The notes: generated by a model from the sequence alone, not told the origin. Shown: positions 43,259 to 51,769, numbered from the stretch's first letter. The stretch: 64,000 nt of DNA from Chitinimonas sp. BJB300 (GCF_002735695.1 NZ_PDZH01000002.1:1-64000); one strand, 5' to 3'. Numbers and translations are program-made.

Positions 43259-44035
43259 TCAATAGAGCCCGGCGGGTTCAATCAGCGGCAGCCGCTCGCC
43301 CGGGTCTTGCCGATAAAATTGGCGCAGTTGCTCGTAAATGGCTGGGTATTGGTCGTGCAGCAAGTGGGGGAGTTCGAAGAAGTATTCGGATAGCACCGCA
43401 AAAAATTCAGCAGGATTCTCAGCGGCGTAGGGGTCGATGGAAACGGCCTCACCCTGTGCGATTCGTCCTGAAAAATCGGCAAAGCCTGCTTCAAAGGCGC
43501 GTGTCCAGTCGGCAGCGTGCATGCTGGCATGCAGGGGTGGAAAGCCATTGGCCGTGCCATTCATCATATCGAGCTTGTGCGCGCATTCATGGATGACAAC
43601 ATTTCTGCCGTCCAGAGCCGGCCCGCGTTGGGCATCGGGCCAAGCCAACAATATAGGGCCATCCTGGCGTGCTTGGCCTGCTATTACCCATTCACCTTCA
43701 TGCACCAGTCCGGCTTGGTCGTGCCAGGGGATGCGGCTGACAAATGCCGTGGGGTAAAGAATGATTTCTTTCCAGTCGGCATAGGCCTTGTCGCCCAGGT
43801 TGATAATGGGCAGGCAGGCTTGCGCGGCAACTTGCAGCAACCGGCGTTGGCTCAGGGCAAAGCCTTGTACGCCGTGGAAGACCTTGTGGGCGAGGAAGTG
43901 ACGCATGCGGGCTTCCAGCCGCCACCATTCACAGTCACTTAATCCTGCGAGCAATGGCATTTGCCGGCCCAGTTCGGGCCAGGCGGGGTTGGCGAGCGGA
44001 TCGGCCGGAGGGGTGCGGCGCAACAAGTTCAGCAT
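43259..44035 (-). CDS. mtfA: Zinc-dependent peptidase, MtfA/M90 family
   Basis: The 258-residue protein has the zinc motif NVVIHECAHKLDMMNGTANGFP (HECAH) and a following NPAEFFAVLSEYFFELP supplying the third Glu ligand, as in MtfA. In E. coli MtfA cleaves peptides and binds the glucose PTS repressor Mlc; no Mlc is seen here. The N-terminal ACEWWRLEARMRHFLAHK-like segment is also typical. It begins 29 bp after the bufferin gene bufC on the same strand and may be transcribed with it, which is an unusual partner for a bufferin operon. Confidence 0.9.
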   Translation of the reverse strand: MLNLLRRTPPADPLANPAWPELGRQMPLLAGLSDCEWWRLEARMRHFLAHKVFHGVQGFALSQRRLLQVAAQACLPIINLGDKAYADWKEIILYPTAFVSRIPWHDQAGLVHEGEWVIAGQARQDGPILLAWPDAQRGPALDGRNVVIHECAHKLDMMNGTANGFPPLHASMHAADWTRAFEAGFADFSGRIAQGEAVSIDPYAAENPAEFFAVLSEYFFELPHLLHDQYPAIYEQLRQFYRQDPGERLPLIEPAGLY

Positions 44036-44064
44036 GAGTACTATCCAAGTTTGGCAACTGGACC

Positions 44065-44871
44065 TTAGATGCTGGCGGGGTGGGTAATCTCAACTACCGT
44101 TTGTAGGTTGCTGATCCAACCATCGTGCAGCCATTGGCTTAACAGTGCAACGGCGCGATTGGGTGCTTCATCGGCGGAATGCCAAGCCAACAAGGCTGCG
44201 CAGGCATCGCCGAAGGGTTGCCCGGCCTGCATACTCAGGAGCAAAGCCGCTTCATCGTCTGCCAACGATCGATAGCAAGGCTGTAAGGAGTCGCGCCATA
44301 TTGCCCAATAGCTTGGTATGGTTTGCGGGTCTGGCGGAGCCTCATCGGCATCCAGCGCGCGCCAAATCGCCAGCGTATTCCAGTTGAACGCCATTACGCT
44401 CAGGCTGGGATGCCAGTTGGGTTGTATTTCCTGCCAGTCTTCATCTGCCAAGGTACTGAGGATGGCTGGACCAGGTGTGGAGGTGTCGGCTGCATCGAAG
44501 GCGAGCCCCAATGCCCACTCGAAACGCGCCAACTCGGCGAAGGCTGGGACATCGGCATAAGGCGTCTGATTGTCGAGCAGCACCGCTAGCTGGTCACCAA
44601 ACCAACGGATATTCGGCTGACGTGACGGTTGGGTGTCAAGATAGCGCCGTGTCAACGCCAGAAAATCGTCGTCACCTAACAACAAATGCAGCTTGGGATA
44701 GTTGCTGCGCAGGGCCTCGTCCAGCCGCAAGAGGTAGGCGTCCGCATAGATGCCAATTCGAATAGGGCGTGGTACAGCTGCGGTTTCCAAGATCAAGTCA
44801 TTCAGCATGTCACTGCCATGGCGGATAGTCTGCGCCACCCTTTTTTGCAGACGGGCCAGTTGGGTATTCAT
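44065..44871 (-). CDS. bufC: Bufferin-maturation partner protein (DUF2063, BufC/HvfC-like)
   Basis: The 268-residue protein matches the DUF2063/HvfC pattern: an N-terminal helical part with [46 protein letters not shown], then a second helical bundle with [15 protein letters not shown] and [20 protein letters not shown]. In related systems (MbnC, BufC) it presents the precursor peptide to the iron oxygenase BufB. It overlaps bufB by four bases (ATGA), so the two are translationally coupled, as expected of a heterodimer. Confidence 0.87.
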   Translation of the reverse strand: MNTQLARLQKRVAQTIRHGSDMLNDLILETAAVPRPIRIGIYADAYLLRLDEALRSNYPKLHLLLGDDDFLALTRRYLDTQPSRQPNIRWFGDQLAVLLDNQTPYADVPAFAELARFEWALGLAFDAADTSTPGPAILSTLADEDWQEIQPNWHPSLSVMAFNWNTLAIWRALDADEAPPDPQTIPSYWAIWRDSLQPCYRSLADDEAALLLSMQAGQPFGDACAALLAWHSADEAPNRAVALLSQWLHDGWISNLQTVVEITHPASI

Positions 44872-45698
44872 GCAACCAACTCCGTGGTGATAGCGCGGGC
44901 GATGTCCAATTCCGCCAGTAGTGTGGAAAGCGGTGGGATGTTGTCGTCACGTTCAATCATGGTGGCTACGCCGGGAAAGCGTTTGGCCGCGGTACGGTAT
45001 AGGTCCCACACGGCAGGCGGGACAGGTGCGTCATGTGTGTCGATAAGGTATTGGCCTCGATTCGCATGCCCTGCCAGATGAATCTGCCGCACGCGCTCGA
45101 CCGGTATGGCTGCCAAATAGGTTTGGGGGTCGAAGCCATGATTAACGCTGCTCACGTAGATGTTATTGACGTCAAGCAGCAGCAAGCAGTCGGCCCGGCG
45201 GGCGATTTCGGTCAGGAAATCCCACTCTGGCATCTCGTCGATGTTGTAGCTCAGATAGCTCGATACGTTCTCGATGAGCAGACGCTGACCAATCGTATCC
45301 TGTACGCGCGCAATCCGGTCGGCGACATGAGTAATCACGGCTTCGGTATACGGCAGCGGCAAGAGATCGTGTAGGTTGACGCCATCCACCCCGGTCCAGC
45401 ACAGGTGGTCGGACACCCACATTGGTTCCACCCGGTCGACCAATGCGCGTAATGACTTGAGATAGGTGGCATCCAATGGGTCGGTACCGCCTAGCGACAT
45501 GGCGACGCCATGCAGCGCCATAGGGTATTCAATCCGTAGGCGGTCCAGAAAATGCAGGGGTTTGCCGCCAGGGAGTAAATAGTTGTCTGTCAACGCTTCC
45601 AGCCAGTCAACGCAGCCGGGTGTGGTCAACAAGTCTTGATAATGGTCAGGGCGCAAGCCCAGACCAAAGGCCGGGCTAGGTGTTTTAGGGGCATTCAT
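44868..45698 (-). CDS. bufB: Multinuclear non-heme iron oxygenase (DUF692, BufB/MbnB-like)
   Basis: BufB-type enzymes modify Cys residues of bufferin precursors to thiooxazole-type rings. The 276-residue TIM-barrel protein carries the metal-ligand segments: [82 protein letters not shown] and [10 protein letters not shown]. These supply the His, Asp and Glu ligands of the iron cluster. The start at 45698 is preceded by a poor ribosome-binding site; the frame is open to 45749. It follows the precursor gene bufA by 200 bp that can fold into two hairpins. Confidence 0.92.
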   Translation of the reverse strand: MNAPKTPSPAFGLGLRPDHYQDLLTTPGCVDWLEALTDNYLLPGGKPLHFLDRLRIEYPMALHGVAMSLGGTDPLDATYLKSLRALVDRVEPMWVSDHLCWTGVDGVNLHDLLPLPYTEAVITHVADRIARVQDTIGQRLLIENVSSYLSYNIDEMPEWDFLTEIARRADCLLLLDVNNIYVSSVNHGFDPQTYLAAIPVERVRQIHLAGHANRGQYLIDTHDAPVPPAVWDLYRTAAKRFPGVATMIERDDNIPPLSTLLAELDIARAITTELVA

Positions 45699-45823
45699 GG
45701 GAAGGGAGAAAGCTGACAAGCTACAGGTGCGTGCTCCATCGGAGAGCAAATCATTTCACCAAGGAAGACACGATAGGCCTTGTGAAGGTTGATGGTCTTT
45801 TGGAATCAAACCTTGGCAAGGTT

Positions 45824-45898
45824 GGATGCAGCACAGAATTGACCGGTACATTGGTACACGGAGACTTTCTGCTGCATCCATGTCCTGCAGCAGCAGGA
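45824..45898 (-). promoter_or_regulatory. Two stem-loops between bufA and bufB
   Basis: On the minus strand, right after the bufA stop, TCCTGC-TGCT-GCAGGA forms a short hairpin (45883-45898). Next GGATGCAGCA (arm at 45870-45879) pairs with TGCTGCATCC (arm at 45824-45833) as an exact 10-bp repeat enclosing 36 bases that contain a further small palindrome. No T-run follows. Such structure between precursor and enzyme genes could slow or partly end transcription, or protect the bufA message so that precursor exceeds enzyme. Confidence 0.5.
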
Positions 45899-45899
45899 C

Positions 45900-46151
45900 T
45901 TACTCTTTCACTTCCTTGCCGCCTTTTGTTTTGCACTCTTTGGCGCTGGCTTCTACCCAGCCATGGCCTTTGCAGCTGTTTTGGCCCTTACAGGCGTTTT
46001 CAGCTGTCTTGCAGCTCGACGTTCCTTTGCAGCTGTTGATGCCTTCGCACTTCACTTTTGCATGCTCTTTTTCGGCGGCAAGTGTTGGGGTAGCGCTAAG
46101 TGCAAGGGTGGCAACTGCAGCAGCGGCAAAGGCGGCGGAACTGAATTTCAT
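45900..46151 (-). CDS. bufA: Bufferin precursor (BufA2-type Cys-rich secreted peptide)
   Basis: ATG 46151 has AGGAGA seven bases before it. The 83-residue product has a signal peptide cleaved near TPTLAAE, then a mature Lys-rich peptide with six Cys (35, 41, 47, 54, 60, 73). Five of them are followed by Lys (CKG, CKT, CKG, CKG, CKT), in the pattern GINSCKG, SSCKT, NACKG, QNSCKGHGW. This is the hallmark of one class of bufferins (often called BufA2), ribosomally made copper-binding peptides matured by BufB and BufC before export. The exact class is from memory. The modified residues cannot be told from sequence. Confidence 0.85.
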   Translation of the reverse strand: MKFSSAAFAAAAVATLALSATPTLAAEKEHAKVKCEGINSCKGTSSCKTAENACKGQNSCKGHGWVEASAKECKTKGGKEVKE

Positions 46152-46201
46152 TATGACTCTCCTGGTTGTGGATAACTGAAGCACAGCGCTTCTGTCCCGT
46201 T

Positions 46202-46228
46202 GGTCGTACAGTTACGCTGCGCCTTACA
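46202..46228 (-). promoter_or_regulatory. Possible ECF-sigma-type promoter of bufA
   Basis: On the minus strand TGTAAG (46223-46228), 16 bases and CGACC (46202-46206) lie 51-77 bp upstream of the bufA start. Bufferin operons are often under extracytoplasmic-function sigma factors recognising elements of this general form. The match is by eye only and no sigma-factor gene is near. Confidence 0.25.
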
Positions 46229-46284
46229 CCTTAGGTGAGAAATTCTTGAATCGCTGAAAACATTAGAGTTAGCGGCAGCAACGA

Positions 46285-47103
46285 TTAGGCAATAAACACA
46301 TCCATCTGTTCTGCGGGTAGGTCTGTCTTGGGCGAAGGCTGATGGTTAGCCAGCTGCCAGCGGATAATCTTCAGTTCCCCCTCAATGGTTTCTACCAGTG
46401 CTGTGAGGCTTTCCACCCAATCCCCGTCGTTACAATAGAGGACGCCGTCAATCTCACGCATTTCGGCTTTGTGGATATGCCCGCAAATCACGCCATCCAG
46501 CCCACGTGTCTTAGCCTCTCTGGCGACAGCCTCTTCGAACTGGCTGACGAAGCTCACTGCTTTCTTTACTTTGTGCTTTAAAAATTGCGAGAGTGACCAA
46601 TACGGCAAACCCAGTTTGCCGCGGATATGGTTGAACCAGCGATTGAGCTTGAGCGTGATGGTATAGGCATGGTCGCCCACAATCGCCAGCCAACGTGCGC
46701 ACTGGATCACGCCGTCAAACAAGTCGCCATGCAGCACCAGAAAACGGCGGCCGTCAGCCATGGTATGGATCAACTCATCCTGGATGTCGATGCCACCAAA
46801 TGCGAGACCGATAAACTGCCGCACCGCTTCGTCATGGTTGCCTGCGATGTAAACCACCTGCGTTCCTTTACGCGCTTTGCGCAGAATCTTCTGCACCACA
46901 TCGTTATGTTCCTGATTCCAGTACCATGTGCGTTTCAAGGCCCAGCCATCGATGATGTCGCCCACAAGATAGAGATGATCGGACTCGGTATGCCGGAGGA
47001 AATCAAGCAGATAGGCCGCTTGGCAGCCTTGGGTGCCCAAATGTAGGTCCGATATCCAGATAGTGCGAAAATGCTGGCTGGGTTGGTCGCTCACGGTTGT
47101 CAC
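46285..47103 (-). CDS. UDP-2,3-diacylglucosamine pyrophosphatase-like metallophosphoesterase (LpxH-like)
   Basis: The 272-residue protein has TIWISDLHLGTQGC, LVGDIIDGWALKRTWYWNQEHNDVVQKI, VYIAGNHDEAVRQF, FLVLHGDLFDG and VICGHIHKAEMREIDGVLYCNDGDWVESLTALVE. This is the complete set of the LpxH/LpxH2 group, which in lipid A synthesis cleaves UDP-2,3-diacylglucosamine. The spacing (AGNHDEAVRQF, NDGDWVES) fits the LpxH2 side branch more than LpxH itself. True LpxH may be elsewhere, so the exact substrate is uncertain. It is a cytoplasmic, probably membrane-associated enzyme. Confidence 0.85.
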   Translation of the reverse strand: MTTVSDQPSQHFRTIWISDLHLGTQGCQAAYLLDFLRHTESDHLYLVGDIIDGWALKRTWYWNQEHNDVVQKILRKARKGTQVVYIAGNHDEAVRQFIGLAFGGIDIQDELIHTMADGRRFLVLHGDLFDGVIQCARWLAIVGDHAYTITLKLNRWFNHIRGKLGLPYWSLSQFLKHKVKKAVSFVSQFEEAVAREAKTRGLDGVICGHIHKAEMREIDGVLYCNDGDWVESLTALVETIEGELKIIRWQLANHQPSPKTDLPAEQMDVFIA

Positions 47104-47220
47104 AGGAGATGGCGATCATGTGAGCATGCCGTCTAAATGTGACAGTATCTTGAAAAGCACCGAGGGCCGCCCTGATGCCATCAGTGCAGCCCTCGCATGT
47201 CATGACTTGATAGATAGTGT

Positions 47221-48132
47221 TTACTTGCTCTCAAGCACTTCGCGGTCATTCAACGGTTGCAAAGGCCGCGCGTTCATGGGGTATTCCTGCCGAAAGCGTT
47301 CAATCTGTGCGCTGGATATCTCGACGGGTGTTTTTAAAACCAGCCAACGTACTTCCTCTGAACACGGCGGTGTGGTTAATGAGCCTTTGAAGGTATAGAA
47401 CGTCAAATTGTCCGGCAGCAGGCTGGCCGGGCTCAATATTCTTTCGCTATAGCTGCGGGTTTCATTGTGCTCTGTCGGGATGCGAGGCCAGATTGCCTCA
47501 AGCGTTGGGTTGGGGCGGCCTTCCTTGAAGAGCACGGCAATGACGGCCAACGTGCCTGCCTCGCTCATATGCACCATATGGGCTACAAGTGGATACCGCC
47601 GCCCATTGATGGCTTCTTCGCTTGGAGTATGGAAATGAAATTGCTTGAGTTCATAGCGTTCACCTAGTGCCTCCAGCCAACTGCCTGGCTCGATATTCAC
47701 TTGGATGGTATGGCCGTTGTTGGTGATGGCAAGCTTACTCAGGCCATAGGCAATCTTCAGCGGGTCGAGCTTTTGCTGCACGGCTCCTTCTATATTGATA
47801 GGGGATTGGGTCTTGCCTTCTACGCACTGTGAATAGGCCGAATTCATCGTGCCCCATCTTGCGGGCCCGGTCAGCTTGCCTTCATAGCTCCAATGGCTCA
47901 GGTCTTCTTCCTCATGCTCTACCAGCGACGGTTTTTTATTGGCCGTGGCGTTTTCACCATGCTTTGTCGCAGCGGGTTTGACGGCCCTGATATTTGCACG
48001 AAGTTGCGCTTTGGTTGGGGCCAGCGCCTTGTCTGTCTTAATAATGCTATTTGCGGCTGTGGCGTGGGGTGGGTCGTTAGCCAATGTGACGAGTGATGTA
48101 GCCAACAGACAAAGCGAGGTCATGAATCGCAT
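47221..48132 (-). CDS. Periplasmic alpha-carbonic anhydrase
   Basis: The enzyme interconverts CO2 and bicarbonate. From ATG 48132 the product is 303 residues: a signal peptide (RFMTSLCLLATSLVTLANDP), a roughly 70-residue low-complexity Ala/Lys/Glu linker, then the alpha-CA domain HWSYEGKLTGPARWG, KTQSPINIEGAV, the zinc ligands in LKQFHFHTPSEEAINGRRYPLVAHMVH, and LPDNLTFYTFKGSLTTPPCSEEVRWLVLKTPVEIS. All three zinc His are present. The long linker before the domain is unusual and may tether it. The frame is open upstream to 48183. Confidence 0.93.
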   Translation of the reverse strand: MRFMTSLCLLATSLVTLANDPPHATAANSIIKTDKALAPTKAQLRANIRAVKPAATKHGENATANKKPSLVEHEEEDLSHWSYEGKLTGPARWGTMNSAYSQCVEGKTQSPINIEGAVQQKLDPLKIAYGLSKLAITNNGHTIQVNIEPGSWLEALGERYELKQFHFHTPSEEAINGRRYPLVAHMVHMSEAGTLAVIAVLFKEGRPNPTLEAIWPRIPTEHNETRSYSERILSPASLLPDNLTFYTFKGSLTTPPCSEEVRWLVLKTPVEISSAQIERFRQEYPMNARPLQPLNDREVLESK

Positions 48133-48282
48133 GGTGACAAGATCCCTGGTAAGAGGAGTCTTGAGCTTAGTTGGTGAAATCAAACGGACTATCGTAAATC
48201 GGCAGTTTCTTGCGGATTGTTATCTGGTACGTTGTCCTTTTGCATCGATGACAACTTCGCCGTCTTCCTTGGTGAAAGGTTT

Positions 48283-48427
48283 TAAGAACCGGTCTAATGT
48301 CTCGCGAGCTAGGGCAAGATAAGGCGAAAACAGCCGAGGAAGCGGAGTTTACAAGTGGTAAATGAGCATTCCGAGGGTGTATTCAACGCCATATTGCCGA
48401 CGCGTAGCAGACTTTATACCGGTTTTA
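48283..48427 (-). repeat. Dispersed MITE-like repeat, family A, copy A3 (inverted)
   Basis: A 145-bp inverted copy with ends TAAGAACCGGTCTAATGTCT and AGACTTTATACCGGTTTTA. Both ends carry ACCGGT where other copies have ACCTGT or ACAGGT, so the two arms changed together. The interior matches A1 closely. The last codons and stop of arsC are read from its right end. Confidence 0.9.
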
Positions 48428-48788
48428 AGAATTGCTTGGGCAATAGATCCAACACCACTTCCGAAGGCCGGCACAATTTCACGCCAGATGCTGTAACCAC
48501 AATGGGACGGTTGATCAACACCGGGTGCTGCAACATGAAGTCGATGAGCTGCTCGTTCGTCCATTTGGCATCATCAAGGCCGAGCTCTTCATAGAGCGGA
48601 CCTTTCTGGCGTAACAGGTCACGCGGGGTGATATGCATTGCTGCGATCAGCCCCACCAGTGTGTCATGGTCTGGCGGGTTGTCCAGGTAGCGGATAACCT
48701 CGGGCTCCACGCCAGCATGGCGAATCAATGCCAGCACATTGCGTGAAGTGCCACAAGCCGGATTGTGGTAGATGGTAACTTTGCTCAT
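48414..48788 (-). CDS. arsC: Arsenate reductase, glutaredoxin-coupled (ArsC)
   Basis: ArsC reduces arsenate to arsenite with glutathione and glutaredoxin. The 124-residue protein has the catalytic loop YHNPACGTSRNVL (Cys12), RYLDNPPDHDTLVGLI, LLRQKGPLYEELGL and NRPIVVTASGVKLCRPSEVVLDLLP, in which the Arg residues bind the oxyanion. No arsB, arsR or acr3 is adjacent, so it may be one of the general ArsC/Spx-fold proteins. The final FLKPV and the TAA stop lie in the end of repeat A3, so the natural C-terminus has been replaced by element sequence. Confidence 0.92.
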   Translation of the reverse strand: MSKVTIYHNPACGTSRNVLALIRHAGVEPEVIRYLDNPPDHDTLVGLIAAMHITPRDLLRQKGPLYEELGLDDAKWTNEQLIDFMLQHPVLINRPIVVTASGVKLCRPSEVVLDLLPKQFLKPV

Positions 48789-48830
48789 GTTTCCAGAATT
48801 TCCAATGGGGCTATTACGGTGGGCAACCGT

Positions 48831-49736
48831 TCAGGTATCAAGCAGGCGTAAATGCTTGCGTACAGACAAGGAAGCGCCAGCCAGGCTGAGTGCCGCAACA
48901 CATAACAGGCTCAATGCCAGTGTGGCGAGAGCAGGTAACGACAACTGGAATGATTGCCCATACAGTCCTGCCAACTTTGCAACTGGTCCATTGAGACGGC
49001 TTAGGCCCACTGCCACCAAGCCTATGCCCACCAAACTGCCTAGCACGCCCTGAACGGCGGCCAGATACAGAAAGGGTCGGCGGATAAAGCTGTCGGTAGC
49101 GCCTATTAGCTTGCTGACCTCGATTTCTTCACGCCGAGTGAGGATTTGCATACGGATCAGGTTGGCGGTGATCAATAACAGCGCAGCCCCGAAGAGTCCC
49201 GCTACCGTAATCGCCGCTTCATGCCCCAGGCTGACGATGCTGCTAAGGCGTTGCGCCCATTCCGAGTCGAGCTGGATATGCTCAACTGCCGAGTCCGCTT
49301 TCAGCCGCGTGCTCAATTCCGCCAGGGTATTGGCATCGCCCTGCTTGAGGGTGAGTTCAAAACTATCGGGTAGCGGGTTATTACCCAGGCCGGCCAGCAG
49401 GTCGCCCATGCCACTGGTTTGTTCCAAATCCTTGAGGGCCTGAGTCTTATCGATGTGGCGGCTTTGCTTCACATTGGCATCGCTGGCGAGCAACGCCTGG
49501 ATGCGGGCGACATCGGCGGCGCTGGCATCGGTTTGCAGAAAGACGCTGGCTTGCGGCTCGGTGGGCAACTGGCCCGCCATACCTTGTAGATTGCTGACCA
49601 AGGTGTAAAGGCCCAGAGGCAACGCAACGGCGATTCCGATGACCAGCAGGTTGAATAGCGAACTCAGCGGATTGGTCGCCAGTAGCCGCAAGGTGGTAAG
49701 GAGGGCCAGATAATGGAGACGGAGCCAGTGGGTCAT
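48831..49736 (-). CDS. ftsX: Cell-division protein FtsX (ABC transporter-like membrane subunit)
   Basis: FtsX with FtsE controls periplasmic amidases at the septum. The 301-residue protein has four membrane segments: one near residue 30 (LSSLFNLLVIGIAVALPLGLYTL), and three at the C-terminus (AITVAGLFGAALLLITANLI, FLYLAAVQGVLGSLVGIGLVAVGL, LALSLLCVAALSLAGASLSV). A periplasmic domain with QASVFLQTDASAADVARIQALL lies between. IRMQILTRREEIEVSKLIGATDSFIRRPF is the conserved FtsX coupling segment. It overlaps ftsE by four bases and is translated with it. AmiC, one target of this pathway, is encoded in the same window. Confidence 0.95.
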   Translation of the reverse strand: MTHWLRLHYLALLTTLRLLATNPLSSLFNLLVIGIAVALPLGLYTLVSNLQGMAGQLPTEPQASVFLQTDASAADVARIQALLASDANVKQSRHIDKTQALKDLEQTSGMGDLLAGLGNNPLPDSFELTLKQGDANTLAELSTRLKADSAVEHIQLDSEWAQRLSSIVSLGHEAAITVAGLFGAALLLITANLIRMQILTRREEIEVSKLIGATDSFIRRPFLYLAAVQGVLGSLVGIGLVAVGLSRLNGPVAKLAGLYGQSFQLSLPALATLALSLLCVAALSLAGASLSVRKHLRLLDT

Positions 49737-50386
49737 TGGGTAAATTGCCCTTTGTTAAGTCGCAAGATACGGCGGCCGTAATCGGCCATCAGGCTTTCAT
49801 CGTGGGCTGAAATCACAATGGTGACGCCTACCTGGTGGAAGCTTTTGAAAAGTTCCATGATGTCAAGCGCATAGGCTCGGTCCAGGTTGCCGGTTGGCTC
49901 ATCCGCCAGCAGCACGGATGGCCGATGCACCACCGCGCGGGCGATGCACAGCCGTTGTTGCTCGCCGCCCGATAATGAGATCGGACTCATCTTCTCACGT
50001 CCCAACAGCCCGACTTTATCCAGGGCTGCACGCGCCCGCCGTCCGGCTTCGCGGCGGTCGTAGCCCACAATATCGAGTGGCAACATCACATTGTCGAATA
50101 CCGTGCGGTCGAACAGGATTTTGTGGTCCTGGAAGATCAAGCCGATATGCCGGCGTAGAAAGGGTAGGGCGCCACTACGAATGCTGGCCAGATTTTGCCC
50201 GTTGACGACTACCGAGCCGGCAGTAGGGCGGTCGATGCCTGCTACCAGCCTGAGCAATGTAGATTTGCCTGCACCGGAGTGTCCGGCCAGGAAGACGAGC
50301 TCACCGGTTTCGATTTGAAAGCTGAGATTCTTCAGCGCCTCAAAGCCGCCGGTATAGCGTTTGCTGACTTGGTTGAACTGGATCAT
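49733..50386 (-). CDS. ftsE: Cell-division ATP-binding protein FtsE
   Basis: FtsE is the ATPase of the FtsEX complex. The 217-residue protein has the Walker [15 protein letters not shown]-loop [20 protein letters not shown], signature [17 protein letters not shown], Walker [13 protein letters not shown] and H-loop ISAHD. It overlaps ftsX (ATGA). A family A repeat (50403-50548) lies between it and ftsY, which precedes it on the same strand, so the usual close ftsY-ftsE-ftsX coupling is broken up by 145 bp of hairpin-forming DNA. Confidence 0.97.
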   Translation of the reverse strand: MIQFNQVSKRYTGGFEALKNLSFQIETGELVFLAGHSGAGKSTLLRLVAGIDRPTAGSVVVNGQNLASIRSGALPFLRRHIGLIFQDHKILFDRTVFDNVMLPLDIVGYDRREAGRRARAALDKVGLLGREKMSPISLSGGEQQRLCIARAVVHRPSVLLADEPTGNLDRAYALDIMELFKSFHQVGVTIVISAHDESLMADYGRRILRLNKGQFTQ

Positions 50387-50402
50387 GGTAGCTCGGGCCT
50401 TC

Positions 50403-50548
50403 GTAAGAACCTGTCTAAAGTCTGCTGCGCGTCAGCAATACGGTGTTGAAAACATCCTCGGAATGCTCATTTACCACTTGTAAACTCCTCTTCCTCGGCC
50501 GTTTCTGCCTTGTCTTGCTATAGCACGCAAGACTTTAGACAGATTCTA
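50403..50548 (+). repeat. Dispersed MITE-like repeat, family A, copy A4, inside the ftsY-ftsE-ftsX operon
   Basis: A 146-bp plus-oriented element from TAAGAACCTGTCTAAAGTCTG to AGACTTTAGACAGATTCTA. It starts 17 bp upstream of the ftsE start codon and ends 12 bp after the ftsY stop, so nearly the whole gap between the two genes is repeat. If ftsY and ftsE are cotranscribed, the message contains it as a long hairpin. Confidence 0.9.
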
Positions 50549-50560
50549 AGGCCTTGGTCC

Positions 50561-51769
50561 TCACTCGATTAAGGCGTCCACATAGTCTTTGGCTTCAAAC
50601 GGGCGTAAGTCATCAATCCCTTCGCCCACGCCGATAAAGCGTAGCGGAATCGGGTTCTGTTTGGCGATGCCTGCAATCACCCCGCCCTTGGCGGTACCGT
50701 CGAGCTTCGTCAGCACCAAGCCGGTCAGGCCCAGTGCGTCGTTAAAGGCTTTGACCTGCTGCAGCGCGTTTTGGCCGGTGTTGGCATCAAGCACCAGCAA
50801 TACTTCGTGCGGGCCGGTTGGGTCTGCCTTGGCGATGACCCGTTTGACCTTGGCAATTTCATCCATCAGGTGCAGCTGGGTGGGCAGGCGACCGGCGGTA
50901 TCCGCCAATACAATGTCGATACCACGTGCCTTGGCGGCGTTGATGGCATCGAAGCAGACCGCGGCGGAATCGCCACCATCTTGTGCGATGACGGTGACGT
51001 TGTTGCGTTCACCCCACGCCATAAGTTGTTCGCGTGCGGCAGCGCGGAAGGTATCACCCGCGGCGAGTAGGACGCTTTTCCCCTGGCTCTGAAAGTACTT
51101 GGCCAGCTTGCCGATACTGGTGGTTTTACCTGCCCCGTTGACGCCTGCCACCATGATGATGAATGGCGTGTGGCCTTCCACCTGCAAAGGTTTTTCCAAA
51201 GGTGCAATCAAGTCGGTCAACGCGCCTTTGAGGGCACCACGTAATTCGCTGGCATCTTTGAGCCCTGATAGGCTGACCCGTTGGCGCACATCTTTCAGCA
51301 GGTGGACGGTGGCATCCACGCCCATATCGGCGGTGAGCAGCACGGTTTCCAGCTCTTCATAGAGGTTCTCGTCAATCTGGCCGCCGCCGAAGAGCGCTGC
51401 CAACTCTTTGCCAAACTTATCGCGGGTCTTGGCCAAGCCGGCTTTCAGTTTGTATTGCCAGACCTCCTTTGACGCTTGGGCGACATCCTTTGCCAATACC
51501 GTTACATCGGTATTGAGCACCTCGACGGTTTTTTGCCAGAAGGATTTTTCTTCCACTGCCGCTACAGCAGGGGCCGTTGTAGCTACCATTACGGGCGCTG
51601 GCGTCACGGTTTGCGGGGCGGCTACCGTAACAGTCTCCAGTACGGTTTCTGGCGCAGGCGTAGCAGGCTTTTCCGCTGTGACAAGCCCGCCCAGGTCGGT
51701 ATTGAGGGCCTTCCAGAGCTTTCTGCCCCAGCCGGTATCGTTGTTTTGTGTTGGTGTTTGTTCAGACAT
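50561..51769 (-). CDS. ftsY: Signal-recognition particle receptor FtsY
   Basis: FtsY is the membrane-docked GTPase that receives ribosome-SRP complexes. From ATG 51769 the product is 402 residues. The N-terminal 100 residues are Ala/Thr/Pro-rich with a repeated WGRKLWKALNTDLGG / FWQKTVEVLNTDVTV motif (membrane-targeting A domain). The NG domain carries GVNGAGKTTSIGKLA, DTFRAAAREQL, DTAGRLPTQLHLM, TKLDGTAKGG and FIGVGEGIDDLRPF. The frame is open to 51832 but the family start is later. It is divergent to rsmD. Confidence 0.96.
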   Translation of the reverse strand: MSEQTPTQNNDTGWGRKLWKALNTDLGGLVTAEKPATPAPETVLETVTVAAPQTVTPAPVMVATTAPAVAAVEEKSFWQKTVEVLNTDVTVLAKDVAQASKEVWQYKLKAGLAKTRDKFGKELAALFGGGQIDENLYEELETVLLTADMGVDATVHLLKDVRQRVSLSGLKDASELRGALKGALTDLIAPLEKPLQVEGHTPFIIMVAGVNGAGKTTSIGKLAKYFQSQGKSVLLAAGDTFRAAAREQLMAWGERNNVTVIAQDGGDSAAVCFDAINAAKARGIDIVLADTAGRLPTQLHLMDEIAKVKRVIAKADPTGPHEVLLVLDANTGQNALQQVKAFNDALGLTGLVLTKLDGTAKGGVIAGIAKQNPIPLRFIGVGEGIDDLRPFEAKDYVDALIE

